DNA from: Candidatus Delongbacteria bacterium
Lineage (GTDB): Bacteria; Bacteroidota; Bacteroidia; Bacteroidales; ML635J-15
Reading direction: 5' to 3'
NCBI GenBank assembly: GCA_027858215.1
Contig: JAQIDD010000205.1
Coordinates: 1-11,192, forward strand
DNA: 11,192 bases
Shown here: positions 1 to 5,798 of the stretch, one piece after another
How positions within the stretch are numbered: the first letter of the stretch is position 1
How the letters are laid out: each line of letters opens with the position of its first letter
Notes under the pieces: generated by a model
The model's database searches: none
The model's input: only the letters and a program-made list of their open reading frames with translations
What the model was told of the DNA's origin: nothing
Translations under genes and position numbers: made by a program

Positions 1-6
1 CATTTG

Positions 7-36
7 TTGTTAGTAAAGATGTTAGGTGTAATTTTT
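7..36 (+). promoter_or_regulatory. Putative Bacteroidota-type promoter of gdhA
   Basis: TTG at 7-9 is followed after 19 bases by TAATTTTT at 29-36. This matches 7 of 8 positions of the Bacteroidota sigma-factor -7 element TAnnTTTG, at a spacing usual for the TTG -33 element. It lies 22 bases upstream of the gdhA ATG. The region is AT-rich, so a chance match is possible, and the window start hides any further upstream elements. Confidence 0.38.
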
Positions 37-58
37 AACTTATTAATACATAATCGTT

Positions 59-1405
59 ATGGAAACACAAATTAAAGAATTTATGGATAAGGTTGAAGCG
101 GCCAACCCTGCTCAGCCGGAATTTATCCAGGCAGTGCACGAAGTAGCTGAAAAGCTGATCCCGTTTATTGAAGAAAATCCGAAATACAAGGAAGCTAAAA
201 TCCTTGAAAGAATGGTAGAACCTGAACGTGTAATTATGTTTCGTGTTCCCTGGATTGATGACGATGGACGTGCCCAGGTAAACCGTGGTTACCGTGTGGA
301 ATTTAATTCAGCAATTGGCCCTTACAAAGGGGGGTTGCGTTTTCACCCCAGTGTGACACTTTCCAGTCTGAAATTTTTGGGGTTTGAGCAAATTTTTAAA
401 AATTCACTGACTACCCTGCCAATGGGTGGTGGTAAAGGTGGATCGGATTTCAACCCCAAAGGTAAATCCGATGCTGAAATTATGCGGTTTTGCCAGAGTT
501 TTATGTCAGAATTGTTCCGGCATATTGGTCCGAATACGGATGTGCCTGCCGGTGATATTGGCGTTGGCGGCCGTGAAATTGGGTACTTGTTTGGACAATA
601 CAAACGCCTGAAAAACGAATTTACCGGTGTACTTACCGGGAAAGGCCGTGAATGGGGTGGATCAATAGGTCGCCCTGAAGCAACCGGTTTTGGTGCTGTG
701 TATTTTGCTGCCAATATTTTGAAAACACAAAATAAAGACCTCAAAGGTAAAACCATTTCTGTCTCAGGTTTTGGTAATGTTGCATGGGGCGCATGCCAAA
801 AAGCTGCCGAACTTGGAGCAAAAGTGGTGACATTGTCAGGACCGGATGGTTATATCTACGATCCCGATGGCATCAATACTGAGGATAAATTTAATTTTAT
901 GCTGGAGCTTCGCGCTACAAACGAAGATATCGTTGCGCCTTACGCTGAAAGGTTTAGTTCTGCTACCTTCTATCCCGGCAAACGTCCATGGGAACAGAAA
1001 GTGGATATTGCTCTGCCTTGTGCATGTGAAAATGAACTTGGTGAAGAAGATGCAAAACACCTCGTTGATCATGGTGTCATCGCTGTTGTTGAAGGTGCAA
1101 ATATGCCTTGTACACCAGAAGCGGTGGAAATGTTTTATGATCATAAAATATTATTTGCTCCCGGTAAAGCTGCCAATGCAGGTGGTGTTGCCGTTTCAGG
1201 CCTCGAAATGACGCAGAATTCAATGCGGCTGAGTTGGACATTTGAAGATGTGGACGAAAAACTCCAGAAAATCATGGGGGATATTCACGATCAATGTGTG
1301 GCATTTGGTAAAGAAGACGATGGCCATATTGATTATGTCAAAGGTGCCAACATCGGTGGTTTTGTTAAAGTCGCCGATGCTATGATAGCACAGGGCATTG
1401 TGTAA
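59..1405 (+). CDS. gdhA: NADP-type glutamate dehydrogenase (hexameric)
   Basis: Interconverts glutamate and 2-oxoglutarate plus ammonium in the cytoplasm; this family mainly assimilates ammonium using NADPH. The protein has 448 residues, the normal length of the small hexameric GDH subunit. The N-terminal substrate domain carries the family lysines: K90 in GPYKGGLRF, K114 in IFKNSLT, and the catalytic-loop lysine K126 in PMGGGKGGSD. The catalytic aspartate is D166 in DVPAGDIGVGGREIG. The dinucleotide-binding domain begins with a Rossmann glycine motif, SGFGNVAWG (about 236-244), followed by VVTLSGPDGYIYD, as in Bacteroidota GdhA proteins. NADP preference is inferred from the subfamily; dual NAD/NADP enzymes are known in Bacteroides, so cofactor use is open. 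The start is well placed because METQIKEFMDKVEAANP aligns with the usual GDH N terminus. No Shine-Dalgarno is visible. A strong terminator follows 32 bases after the stop, so it is probably monocistronic. Confidence 0.96.
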   Translation: METQIKEFMDKVEAANPAQPEFIQAVHEVAEKLIPFIEENPKYKEAKILERMVEPERVIMFRVPWIDDDGRAQVNRGYRVEFNSAIGPYKGGLRFHPSVTLSSLKFLGFEQIFKNSLTTLPMGGGKGGSDFNPKGKSDAEIMRFCQSFMSELFRHIGPNTDVPAGDIGVGGREIGYLFGQYKRLKNEFTGVLTGKGREWGGSIGRPEATGFGAVYFAANILKTQNKDLKGKTISVSGFGNVAWGACQKAAELGAKVVTLSGPDGYIYDPDGINTEDKFNFMLELRATNEDIVAPYAERFSSATFYPGKRPWEQKVDIALPCACENELGEEDAKHLVDHGVIAVVEGANMPCTPEAVEMFYDHKILFAPGKAANAGGVAVSGLEMTQNSMRLSWTFEDVDEKLQKIMGDIHDQCVAFGKEDDGHIDYVKGANIGGFVKVADAMIAQGIV

Positions 1406-1437
1406 TAACGCATAGCACATAAAACAGATAACCCTTG

Positions 1438-1472
1438 CAAAAGCTGTACATTGTATGTGCAGCTTTTGTTTT
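1438..1472 (+). terminator. Rho-independent terminator of gdhA
   Basis: CAAAAGCTGTACAT at 1438-1451 pairs with ATGTGCAGCTTTTG at 1455-1468: 14 base pairs including one T·G wobble, with a 3-base loop. The trailing T tract is TTTTGTTTT, interrupted once by G. It separates gdhA from the following hydrolase gene. The outer stem and T tract closely resemble those of the terminator at 5145-5176. Confidence 0.88.
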
Positions 1473-1561
1473 GCATCAAATCCGCACGTGGTTTTCTCCC
1501 TGCAAATTGTATGTTCTAGGCACGGTTTCATCCTTTCACTTTGTTTTGTTTATTTTGTGAT

Positions 1562-2332
1562 ATGTTTATAGATACACACACACATATATATTTACCGCAT
1601 TTCAGTGTTGATTCTGGCTCAATGATGTTCAGAGCCAAACAGGCCGGTGTGGAAAAGATGTTGTTGCCCAACATTGACCGGTCAACAGTCAAAGATATGT
1701 TATTATTCGCGGGGGCTTATCCCGGAAGATTACATTGCATGATTGGTCTGCATCCCGGATCCGTGAAAAAGAACTACATTAATGAACTGAATTACCTGGA
1801 AACATTTCTGGACTCTGGGAGTTTTGTCGCTGTGGGAGAAATTGGCATTGACCTGTATTGGGATTATACATACAAAAGCCAACAAATAGATGCTTTCCGG
1901 ACTCAATGTGAGTGGGCTGTCAAAAAAAATATCCCTGTTTCCATCCACTCAAGAGCAGCTACTGATGAAGTGATCAGGCAATTAATGTCAATGCAGGATA
2001 TCCCCAGGGGCATATTTCATTGTTTTGAAGGTAATAAAAGCCGGGCAAAAGAAGTTATAGATTTAGGTTTTAAAATTGGGGTTGGTGGTAATGTGACTTT
2101 TAAAAACAGCCAACTGCCAAATGTTCTTAAACATCTTGAGCCTTCAAACCTGGTGCTCGAAACAGATGCCCCTTACCTGGCGCCGCATCCATTCAGGGGC
2201 AAGCGTAACGAACCGGCTTTGATAAGGCTTACTGCACAAAAACTGGCAGAAACTTACGGCACATCAGTTGAAGATATTGCAGCAACAACCCAAAAAAATG
2301 CCATTGAATGCTTTAAACTGGGTGCGGGTTAG
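1562..2332 (+). CDS. tatD: TatD-family metal-dependent hydrolase (DNase-like)
   Basis: A 256-residue amidohydrolase-superfamily TIM barrel. Members are cytoplasmic two-metal phosphoesterases, several with 3'-5' exonuclease or D-tyrosyl-tRNA deacylase-like activity; the substrate here is unknown. All expected metal ligands are visible: H6 and H8 in MFIDTHTH, H64 in IGLHPG, E93 in VAVGEIGIDLYWD, H129 in SIHSRA, H153 in GIFHCFEG, and D202 in LETDAPYLAP. Length is typical (about 255-265). An in-frame TTG at 1541 would add seven residues, but the ATG at 1562 puts the first metal-binding motif at the very N terminus, as in the family, so I chose it. Bacteria often carry several TatD paralogues (TatD, YcfH, YjjV types), so the symbol marks family rather than exact orthology. 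The gene stands alone between the gdhA terminator and a tRNA gene; I see no clear terminator after it. Confidence 0.93.
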   Translation: MFIDTHTHIYLPHFSVDSGSMMFRAKQAGVEKMLLPNIDRSTVKDMLLFAGAYPGRLHCMIGLHPGSVKKNYINELNYLETFLDSGSFVAVGEIGIDLYWDYTYKSQQIDAFRTQCEWAVKKNIPVSIHSRAATDEVIRQLMSMQDIPRGIFHCFEGNKSRAKEVIDLGFKIGVGGNVTFKNSQLPNVLKHLEPSNLVLETDAPYLAPHPFRGKRNEPALIRLTAQKLAETYGTSVEDIAATTQKNAIECFKLGAG

Positions 2333-2389
2333 AAAATTAAAAATCTGTTGTTTTTTGTGCAGAATATTTTTTAGGATTAAAAAAAATGC

Positions 2390-2398
2390 TTACTTTGC
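2390..2398 (+). promoter_or_regulatory. Possible -7 promoter element upstream of tRNA-Ser
   Basis: TTACTTTGC matches the Bacteroidota -7 element TAnnTTTG at all fixed positions but one. It lies about 59 bases upstream of the tRNA 5' end. No TTG is found at the usual 17-23 base spacing; the region there is only T-rich. It would give a tRNA precursor with a leader of roughly 50 bases, to be trimmed by RNase P. Confidence 0.3.
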
Positions 2399-2456
2399 AA
2401 GCCTGAAATTGATAAGAAAATGTTCATTGAGAGTATATAGGGAGAGATGTATGTAG

Positions 2457-2544
2457 GGAGAGGTGGCCGAGTGGTTGAAGGCGCACGCCTGGAAAGCGTG
2501 TATACGGTATCCCCGTATCGGGGGTTCGAATCCCCCTCTCTCCG
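2457..2544 (+). tRNA. tRNA-Ser (anticodon GGA)
   Basis: An 88-base class II tRNA. The acceptor strand GGAGAGG at 2457-2463 pairs with TCTCTCC at 2537-2543 (last pair G·T), with discriminator G at 2544. The anticodon stem CACGC/GCGTG encloses the loop CTGGAAA with anticodon GGA, which reads UCC and UCU. A long variable arm (ATACGG pairing with CCGTAT) is the hallmark of tRNA-Ser. The T arm is GGGGG-TTCGAAT-CCCCC. The 3' CCA is not encoded (CGC follows the discriminator), so CCA must be added after transcription. There is no sign of an integrated element or duplicated tRNA end nearby. Confidence 0.97.
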
Positions 2545-2612
2545 CGCAAACAGATAAGGAAAGAATGTGTATAATAAATGAAAATAAGTAACATCTAAAT
2601 GTTTTTTTAACC

Positions 2613-3458
2613 ATGAAAAAGTTATTAGCATTACTAACACTAGCAGGGATACTCACTTTAGGAGTATCAACTTCAGTTGCACAAGATGAAACTGAAGCGG
2701 TTGATGAAGCAACAACCACAGAACAGGCGGAAGATAGCGCCAAGGCAGAACAGGTAGTAGAAGATCAGCCTGAAACAAGCGATGCTGAAGCTGAAGCTGA
2801 AAAAGAGGAAGAAGACAATAAAGCTTTACATCAGCAGATTAAAATTAAATTCATTGAAGGTAGTCCCACTTTCATGGGTTTTGTGCTTGTTGCACTGATT
2901 CTTGGTTTGGCCATCGCATTTGAGCGGATCATTTATTTGAATCTGGCTTCAACCAATACCAAAAAATTGCTTGAAAAAGTTGAAAGCGCTATCAATGAAG
3001 GAGGTGTTGAGGCTGCCAAAGACGTTTGCAGAAATACACGTGGCCCGATTGCCAGTATTTTCTATCAGGGGCTTGATCGTTACGATGCAGGTATTGATGT
3101 TGTTGAAAAATCAGTGGTTTCTTATGGCTCGGTTCAAATGGGATTACTTGAAAGGAACCTGACCTGGATAGCACTGTTTATCGGTATTGCACCAATGCTT
3201 GGTTTTATGGGTACTGTAATTGGTATGATCGGTGCTTTTGATGCTATCGAAGCTGCAGGTGACATTAACCCTTCACTGGTTGCCGGTGGTATTAAAGTTG
3301 CCTTGATTACAACAGTTTCCGGTTTGATTGTGGCTGTAATACTCCAGGTATTCTACAATTACATTGTGTCTAAAATTGACGGCATAGTCAATGATATGGA
3401 AGATGCTTCCATCAGCCTGATCGATATTTTAAATGAATACAATAACAAAAAAGCATAA
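2613..3458 (+). CDS. exbB: ExbB/TolQ/MotA-family proton channel with signal peptide and acidic linker
   Basis: An inner-membrane subunit that with ExbD forms a proton-motive-force-driven motor, most likely energising TonB-dependent outer-membrane transport. The protein has 281 residues. Residues 1-24 (MKKLLALLTL..., ending STSVAQ) form a signal peptide with likely cleavage near A23/Q24. Residues 25-70 are a low-complexity linker dominated by Glu, Asp, Ala, Thr and Gln. Membrane segments lie at about 88-110, 183-210 and 224-250. The last two carry the family signature (GIAPMLGFMGTVIGMIGAF, then ...GGIKVALITTVSGLIVAV). The signal-peptide-plus-linker layout differs from E. coli ExbB but occurs in other ExbB groups. 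It is the first gene of a four-gene operon; the next gene starts 5 bases after its stop. The start is fixed by the signal peptide. A TolQ-like role cannot be excluded, but no TolA, TolB or Pal is encoded here. Confidence 0.94.
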   Translation: MKKLLALLTLAGILTLGVSTSVAQDETEAVDEATTTEQAEDSAKAEQVVEDQPETSDAEAEAEKEEEDNKALHQQIKIKFIEGSPTFMGFVLVALILGLAIAFERIIYLNLASTNTKKLLEKVESAINEGGVEAAKDVCRNTRGPIASIFYQGLDRYDAGIDVVEKSVVSYGSVQMGLLERNLTWIALFIGIAPMLGFMGTVIGMIGAFDAIEAAGDINPSLVAGGIKVALITTVSGLIVAVILQVFYNYIVSKIDGIVNDMEDASISLIDILNEYNNKKA

Positions 3459-3463
3459 GCACT

Positions 3464-3976
3464 ATGTGGAATAAAATATTTAAATATGTTTCAATAGCTT
3501 TGTTTGCTGTATCTGCAGTGCTTGCTGTATTGTTTTTTGCGAAAGATAGTTCTTTACTGGAAGCAAAATTATCGCAGGCAGAACAGTTACCAAATGAAGT
3601 GAAAGTTGAAAGGGTTGGTGAAATAGCCAACAACTGGCATGGAACAATCCTGAATTGGGCTATTGGCTTATTACTGGTTGTTGCCGGGATAAGCATAATT
3701 GTCTCATTATACAGGTTTGTAAAATCCATGATCGAAAGCCGTCGTGGCCTGATTACTAACTTGGTGTCCATTGGCATTATTGCTTTGGTCATTATTCTTG
3801 GTTATAGTTTTGCATCCGAAGTCATTCCTCCAATTATGGGCATTGATAAACTTGATTTTGAAGTTACCAATGTGGTTTCAAAGAGCGTTGGTACTGGTTT
3901 GCATATCATGTACTTATTCTTTGGCCTGGCTATCGTTGGTGCACTATACACCGAGATTTCAAAAATATGGAAATAA
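3464..3976 (+). CDS. Four-TM membrane protein of unknown function in the exb operon
   Basis: I do not recognise a named family. The 170-residue protein has four predicted membrane segments at about 8-26, 61-85, 95-118 and 146-165. A soluble loop (27-60, charged, with LLEAKLSQAEQLPNEVKVERVGE) lies between the first two, and another loop (about 119-145) lies between the third and fourth. There is no signal peptide distinct from TM1 and no cysteine pair or catalytic motif. It starts 5 bases after exbB and sits 73 bases before the first exbD, so it is almost certainly co-transcribed. Its placement between the channel subunit and the stator subunits suggests an accessory or assembly factor for the ExbB/ExbD complex; this is inference from position only. 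No Shine-Dalgarno is visible, so translation may depend on coupling to exbB. Confidence 0.88.
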   Translation: MWNKIFKYVSIALFAVSAVLAVLFFAKDSSLLEAKLSQAEQLPNEVKVERVGEIANNWHGTILNWAIGLLLVVAGISIIVSLYRFVKSMIESRRGLITNLVSIGIIALVIILGYSFASEVIPPIMGIDKLDFEVTNVVSKSVGTGLHIMYLFFGLAIVGALYTEISKIWK

Positions 3977-4049
3977 ATATTTATACTGATGAAAAAAAGT
4001 TCAGTGTCAATGAATTTTTAATCATCAAAATAAATTAAAACAGAATCTT

Positions 4050-4637
4050 ATGCCCAGACGCGAAACACCGGAAATAAACGGAGGATCAATGGCGGATATC
4101 GCTTTCCTTCTCCTTATATTTTTCCTCGTGACAACCACAATGAATGTGGATACTGGTATAGCACGTAAATTACCGCCTATGCCTGATGAGGAACAACTGG
4201 AAAAACAGGAGGATGTTAAAATTAAAGAACGTAACTTGTTTGTTGTATTGATTAATAAAAATGATCAACTCCTGGTTGAAGGAGAACTCATGCCGGTACG
4301 TGATTTGAAAGATGAAGCCATAGAATTTATTCTGAATGAAAACAATAAAAAGGATCTTCCTTTAAAAGAAGAGGAATACATTCCTGAACTTGGAAAAACT
4401 GTGATGGTTCCCCAGGGAGTAATCTCACTCCAAAATGACAGGGGAACATCATATGGAAAGTACATTGCTGTTCAGAATGAAATTGTAGCTGCTTACAATG
4501 AAATACGCGAAGATGTAGCTTATGAATATTTTGGTAAGAGTTTTGAAGATCTGACTGAAGAACAAGAAATGGGAATCAGAAAATTGTACACTCAGCGTAT
4601 TTCAGAAGCTGAACCTAAAAACATAGGAGGGAAGTAA
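4050..4637 (+). CDS. exbD: ExbD/TolR-family biopolymer transport protein, long form
   Basis: A single-pass inner-membrane stator subunit that works with ExbB. The short cytoplasmic N terminus (MPRRETPEINGGSMADIAF) leads into a membrane helix at about 17-33. The essential membrane aspartate of the family is D16, equivalent in position to E. coli ExbD Asp25. The periplasmic part (34-195) is longer than usual: E. coli ExbD is about 140 residues in total, this protein 195. The extra length is a central segment (about 100-160) and a highly charged C-terminal tail (about 160-195). The start is supported by the family N-terminal pattern. The stop is one base away from the ATG of the second exbD. Both copies keep the aspartate, so both may be active, perhaps as a heteromeric stator. 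Confidence 0.92.
   Translation: MPRRETPEINGGSMADIAFLLLIFFLVTTTMNVDTGIARKLPPMPDEEQLEKQEDVKIKERNLFVVLINKNDQLLVEGELMPVRDLKDEAIEFILNENNKKDLPLKEEEYIPELGKTVMVPQGVISLQNDRGTSYGKYIAVQNEIVAAYNEIREDVAYEYFGKSFEDLTEEQEMGIRKLYTQRISEAEPKNIGGK
4625..4630 (+). promoter_or_regulatory. Strong Shine-Dalgarno of the second exbD
   Basis: AGGAGG lies 8 bases upstream of the ATG at 4639, inside the last codons of the preceding exbD (Ile-Gly-Gly-Lys). It is the only perfect Shine-Dalgarno at a gene start in this window; the other starts have AT-rich leaders, as is usual in Bacteroidota. It supports the 4639 start. Confidence 0.6.
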
Positions 4638-4638
4638 T

Positions 4639-5121
4639 ATGGCTGTTATAAAGAAAAAGAAAAAAAGAGCTGCTCCAGGCATCAGCACCGCTTCATTACC
4701 GGATATTGTTTTTATGCTTCTTTTCTTTTTCATGGTTGCTACCACAATGAGAGAAGTAGAATTGAAAGTGCAGGTTCCTGCCAGTTCATTGCCTGAAGCT
4801 ACTGAAATTAAAAAACTGGAAAAAAAATCACTTGTATCCTATATTTATGTGGGAAAACCAAAACCTGCTTTCCAGGCTATGTATGGATCAGAACCAAGAA
4901 TACAGATTAACGCTTCCTTCGCTGATGTCAATGATATTCGTGAATATATTATTGCTGAACGTGAAGAAAGGGATGAAGATGAAATCCCATACATGACAAC
5001 TTCCCTGAAAGTGCATGAGGATACGAAAATGGGCATCGTTACCGACATCAAACAGGAATTGCGGAAAGCCAGTGCCCTGAAAATCAATTATTCTGCAAGG
5101 GAAAGAGAATCGGAACTTTAA
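4639..5121 (+). CDS. exbD: ExbD/TolR-family biopolymer transport protein, second copy
   Basis: The second ExbD-type stator subunit of the operon, 160 residues. It opens with a strongly basic cytoplasmic tail (MAVIKKKKKRAAPGIS), followed by one membrane helix at about 21-36 with the essential aspartate D22 in SLPDIVFMLLFFFMV. The periplasmic domain spans about 40-160 and ends in a segment (about 118-151, KVHEDTKMGIVTDIKQELRKASALKINYS) that resembles the ExbD C-terminal fold of strand, regulatory helix and last strand. It differs clearly from the upstream copy outside the membrane segment, so this is an old paralogous pair rather than a recent duplication. It starts one base after its neighbour's stop with a strong Shine-Dalgarno, and a terminator follows 23 bases after its own stop. 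No tonB gene follows. Confidence 0.92.
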   Translation: MAVIKKKKKRAAPGISTASLPDIVFMLLFFFMVATTMREVELKVQVPASSLPEATEIKKLEKKSLVSYIYVGKPKPAFQAMYGSEPRIQINASFADVNDIREYIIAEREERDEDEIPYMTTSLKVHEDTKMGIVTDIKQELRKASALKINYSARERESEL

Positions 5122-5144
5122 GATAAAAACAACTATAGTCAAAA

Positions 5145-5176
5145 ACAAAAGCTGCCAGTGTCCTGGCGGCTTTTGT
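5145..5176 (+). terminator. Rho-independent terminator of the exb operon
   Basis: ACAAAAGCTGCCAG at 5145-5158 pairs with CTGGCGGCTTTTGT at 5163-5176: 14 base pairs with one T·G wobble and a 4-base loop (TGTC). The T stretch lies within the 3' arm and just after it (TTTTGTTG). It closes the four-gene operon. Confidence 0.87.
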
Positions 5177-5203
5177 TGTAAATTGAATCTAACTTACTTT
5201 TTC

Positions 5204-5226
5204 TTTTTTTTGGTTTTTTGGTTTTT
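5204..5226 (+). repeat. T-rich tract with short tandem TTTTTTGG units
   Basis: The tract is eight T, GG, six T, GG, then five T: about two and a half copies of an 8-base unit. It lies in the 242-base spacer between the exb operon and the surface-protein genes, 138 bases upstream of the first start codon. It may be simple AT-rich spacer, or a short slippage-prone tract that could affect expression; it is too short to claim phase variation. Confidence 0.45.
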
Positions 5227-5284
5227 GAATTTTCCCGGATACATTTTCTACCTTATTTATATGCCGATTTTAATCTAATTTCTG

Positions 5285-5292
5285 TATTTTTA
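5285..5292 (+). promoter_or_regulatory. Possible -7 element for the secreted/adhesin operon
   Basis: TATTTTTA matches TAnnTTTG at all but the last position and lies 71 bases upstream of the ATG at 5364. No clear TTG is present at the expected spacing. It is weak and in very AT-rich DNA, but some promoter must lie between the terminator at 5176 and the gene start. Confidence 0.25.
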
Positions 5293-5363
5293 CGTTTTAT
5301 TATAAGGCAACCAAAAGTAATGCTGTACGTCATTTAATTGAAATTGAAAACAAATTTAATATT

Positions 5364-5798
5364 ATGAAAATTTTTATATCAGTGTTTTTTAGTTTATGCG
5401 TGTTGTCAGGCCTGATGGCTCAGGACATCCGGCAAGTAGATTCCCGCCTGTTGACCAGGTTTTCTGAAACACAAATCCAACAATGGGAACAAAATGACCC
5501 CAACAGATTGGATTTGTATGAATTTGAGGTGGACAATGGGTACGATATACGTTCAATGCCACTTGAAAAACTGGAAAATGTCCCTGAACTATATTACCTT
5601 GATTATGAATCAAAATCAAAAGGTGAAAAAGTGCAATCCGTTGACGAACAAAATTTCAACCTGTATCTTTACAATTACAAGAGGGATATGGAGCATAATA
5701 ATCATTATCGAATCGCTGGAACCAATAAAGTTTTAGTGATCTATTCCAATAAAAAATTTGTTGACATGTTTAATGAAAGTCGCAATTATGAAAAATAA
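5364..5798 (+). CDS. Small secreted protein of unknown function, paired with the adhesin
   Basis: I do not recognise a family. The 144-residue protein has a signal peptide (residues 1-19, MKIFISVFFSLCVLSGLMA, cleavage likely before Q20). The cysteine at 12 is not in a proper lipobox, so it is probably not a lipoprotein. The mature part (about 125 residues) has no cysteine and is rich in Asn, Asp, Glu, Tyr and Lys. It opens with a helix-like stretch (DSRLLTRFSETQIQQWEQND), then alternating strand-like segments (LYEFEVDNG, NFNLYLYNY, NKVLVIYSN) suggesting a small alpha/beta domain. Its 3' end overlaps the next gene's start by 11 bases in another frame, implying co-transcription and possible translational coupling. 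It has no T9SS sorting domain, so it is probably periplasmic. A role as a partner or chaperone of the large surface protein is inference from position only. Confidence 0.83.
   Translation: MKIFISVFFSLCVLSGLMAQDIRQVDSRLLTRFSETQIQQWEQNDPNRLDLYEFEVDNGYDIRSMPLEKLENVPELYYLDYESKSKGEKVQSVDEQNFNLYLYNYKRDMEHNNHYRIAGTNKVLVIYSNKKFVDMFNESRNYEK

Noticed and set aside
343..1144. Long open frames antisense or out of frame within gdhA
   Set aside because: gdhA is strongly supported by family motifs throughout; these frames have no independent support.
1541..1561. Upstream TTG start for the TatD-family protein (adds MFCLFCD)
   Set aside because: The ATG at 1562 gives the family-typical N terminus MFIDTHTH; the extension is not family-like.
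2457..2544. tRNA-Ser as the attachment site of an integrated element
   Set aside because: No integrase, no direct repeat of the tRNA 3' end and no change to accessory gene content on either side.
2390..2743. Minus-strand ORFs of 87 and 117 codons across the tRNA gene and start of exbB
   Set aside because: They read through the antisense of a clear tRNA and of the exbB signal peptide; no recognisable protein features. They are shadows.
3989..4021. Ten-codon ORF (MKKSSVSMNF) between the 4-TM gene and exbD, a possible leader peptide
   Set aside because: It has no ribosome binding site, hairpin pair or attenuator-like structure; expected by chance in AT-rich spacer.
4080..4091. Internal GGAGG with ATG at 4089 inside the first exbD as an alternative start
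   Set aside because: It would remove the conserved cytoplasmic N terminus; the GGAGG is explained by the Gly-Gly codons of the family motif before the membrane helix.
5758..5787. Upstream TTG start for the large surface protein
   Set aside because: It would place ten residues before a well-formed signal peptide that starts at the ATG at 5788.
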